NCBI GenBank assembly: GCA_030603445.1
Contig: JAUVXU010000003.1
Coordinates: 87,059-131,738, forward strand
DNA from: Methanomicrobia archaeon
GTDB lineage: Archaea; Methanobacteriota_B; Thermococci; Methanofastidiosales; NM3
Length of the DNA stretch: 44,680 nucleotides
Direction: 5' to 3'
The notes below the pieces were generated by a model. It was not told where the DNA came from, made no database searches, and saw only the letters and a list, made by a program, of their open reading frames with translations. A program made the position numbers and the translations under genes. Within the stretch, counting starts at the first letter, position 1. Each line of letters begins with the position of its first letter. This document shows, piece by piece, positions 43,415 to 44,680 of this stretch.

Positions 43415-43424
43415 GTTTAAATAA
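43415..43424 (+). promoter_or_regulatory. TATA box for the metallopeptidase lipoprotein
   Basis: GTTTAAATAA, centred about 22-25 bases before the paired ATGs at 43441 and 43444; leaderless spacing. Confidence 0.5.
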
Positions 43425-43440
43425 TCACGAAAAATCAATA

Positions 43441-44680
43441 ATGATGAAACGATTCATCGTTATAACCCTACTTCTCAGTGTCCTCCTAAGTGGATGTATC
43501 ACAAATAACATATCAAACAACCCGCCAGCAATCCTATCTTTTACACCTGAAACATTTGAATTATACCCTGATACGTATACTTCCATCACATTTTCTATAA
43601 AATCGTATGATCCTGATGGAGACAATATGGTCTATCGATGGTATGTCAACGACGAATATCTAACTGAAGGTGACAAATTAACATATACGTTCACTAGAGA
43701 AAAAACAGACATAGTTAAAGTTGTTGTTGACGACGGAAAATACACAATTGATAATACGTGGAAAGTTAACACAGCTATTAATATGCCATTACTAATTGAG
43801 AATGTGGAGAACATCAGATCCCTCAAATTTCTTGAAGACGTGCCTTTTGAATATATATCCCGGGAGAAGCTTCTAGAAAAACAAGAGGAAAATTATATCG
43901 AACAAAAAGAAGAGATATATATTACAGAAAGAATTCTGTTAGCATTAAACGTATGGGAAAAAGGAGATTTTTATGAAGAATTGCTGGGCTTTTACAATGA
44001 AGGGATAATAGGATACTATAATTATAATGAAAAGAAAGTTTATCTTATCGAAGAAAGAAACGAAAATCCCATAGTCTGTAAAATAACAATAGCCCACGAA
44101 CTAACACATGTTCTCCAAGATCAACATTATAATATAATGTCAATGGAAGCGCGTATGGAAGGGGATGATGGGCTAATTGCACTAACATGCCTTCTTGAAG
44201 GAGACGCTTCCTATGTTGAAGGCACTTACACGCTCGGCCTCAATACTATAGAGATAGACGCACTCTACGAATATTATGCCTCATATGAATATTGTGATTT
44301 TAACAATATCATTGCAGATATTGCATTTTTTCCATATATCTATGGCACAATATTCATAGAAGAAATTATCTCAAAATATGGCATAGAATACTTAGAATCC
44401 GTATACAAACGCCCTCCATCCTCAACAGAACAAATACTTCATTTGGAAAAATACCTATCTAACGAATCACCTATTCTTGTAGAAGTGCCATATCAGGGAA
44501 AACTCGAATCACTTGAAGAAACAACACTGGGAGAAGGAATGCTCTCCATAATACTTGAAAAGCACATTCCAAAAAACGAGGCAAAAACTGCAGCAGAAGG
44601 ATGGGGGGGCGATGCATATGGATATTATGAATCCGATGACGCCTATCTATTTTTGTATGCCACAAAATGGGACGATCAAA
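43441..44680 (+). CDS. Zinc metallopeptidase lipoprotein (3' end missing)
   Basis: At least 413 residues, open to the end of the window. A signal sequence with lipobox (LLLSVLLSGC) is followed by an Ig/PKD-like domain (SYDPDGDNMVYRWYVND, about residues 58-75) and then a peptidase domain with HELTH (H219, E220, H223) continued by VLQDQH. A later LLEGDASYVEG probably supplies the third zinc ligand, and GWGGDAYGYYESDD near the end is a recurring motif of this HExxH surface-protein family. It is likely a membrane-anchored extracellular protease. The second ATG, 43444, is an equally good start. Confidence 0.82.
   Translation, partial: MMKRFIVITLLLSVLLSGCITNNISNNPPAILSFTPETFELYPDTYTSITFSIKSYDPDGDNMVYRWYVNDEYLTEGDKLTYTFTREKTDIVKVVVDDGKYTIDNTWKVNTAINMPLLIENVENIRSLKFLEDVPFEYISREKLLEKQEENYIEQKEEIYITERILLALNVWEKGDFYEELLGFYNEGIIGYYNYNEKKVYLIEERNENPIVCKITIAHELTHVLQDQHYNIMSMEARMEGDDGLIALTCLLEGDASYVEGTYTLGLNTIEIDALYEYYASYEYCDFNNIIADIAFFPYIYGTIFIEEIISKYGIEYLESVYKRPPSSTEQILHLEKYLSNESPILVEVPYQGKLESLEETTLGEGMLSIILEKHIPKNEAKTAAEGWGGDAYGYYESDDAYLFLYATKWDDQ

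Noticed and set aside
1-44680. CRISPR arrays, toxin-antitoxin or restriction genes
   Set aside because: No regularly spaced repeat units and no Cas, toxin or methylase/endonuclease pairs were seen; the two methyltransferases are RNA-type enzymes.

Overview
The window is archaeal. It carries a glycerol-1-phosphate dehydrogenase (archaeal lipid backbone), a family B replicative DNA polymerase, PCNA, SMC, an Rpo11 RNA polymerase subunit, exosome Csl4, diphthamide synthase Dph2, ribosomal proteins S8e and S17e, Trm5, an archaeal Lsm protein and a CTP-type riboflavin kinase. The DNA is AT-rich by eye. Many genes have a TATA box centred about 26 bases before the start codon and little or no leader; others have GGTGA-type ribosome binding sites, sometimes with TTG or GTG starts. 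Dihydropyrimidinase, an ADP-forming acyl-CoA synthetase subunit and a tungsten-type aldehyde:ferredoxin oxidoreductase suggest a fermentative anaerobe of the euryarchaeal or Thermoplasmata-like kind. The exact lineage cannot be fixed from this window.

Layout. 1-623: 3' end of a zinc-dependent phospholipase C-like membrane protein. 592-2868 (minus): dph2, csl4, rpo11 and an RNase III-like gene in one transcript. 2963-5642: dihydropyrimidinase, an unknown small gene, acyl-CoA synthetase beta subunit. 5738-9103: S8e, a methyltransferase, trm5, S17e, CorA. 9183-11916: asnS, UPF0179, egsA. 12105-14848: DUF63 membrane protein, a secreted TPR protein, a UPF0173 hydrolase. 14898-19397: polB, then a compact preQ0 operon (queD, queE, queC, folE) for archaeosine. 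19427-22226: DUF1847, a small zinc-ribbon gene, a DUF1102 surface protein paired with a lone receiver domain, and a small unknown gene.

22362-25756 is the accessory region. An intact tRNA-Ser(TGA) gene on the minus strand has its 3' half plus 12 flanking bases repeated perfectly (68 bp) about 3.3 kb away. Between the repeats lie a decayed tyrosine integrase and two overlapping genes for exported proteins of unknown family. This is an integrated element whose own integrase is dead. Base composition shifts sharply inside it, from AT-rich at the left to GC-rich at the right.

25796-31384: class II aldolase, aldehyde:ferredoxin oxidoreductase with a frameshift, UPF0147, two small HTH regulators, a DUF4097-like protein and a NikR-like regulator that has lost its nickel ligands. 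31398-38491: FAH-family hydrolase, Lsm, HTH-riboflavin kinase, PCNA, SMC and a zinc-ribbon protein. 38650-44680: a polytopic glycan-polymerase-like protein, a lone Lrp-type ligand-binding domain, a presenilin-like protease, a class III aminotransferase, a K+ channel-like protein with an abnormal selectivity filter, and a metallopeptidase lipoprotein that runs off the end.
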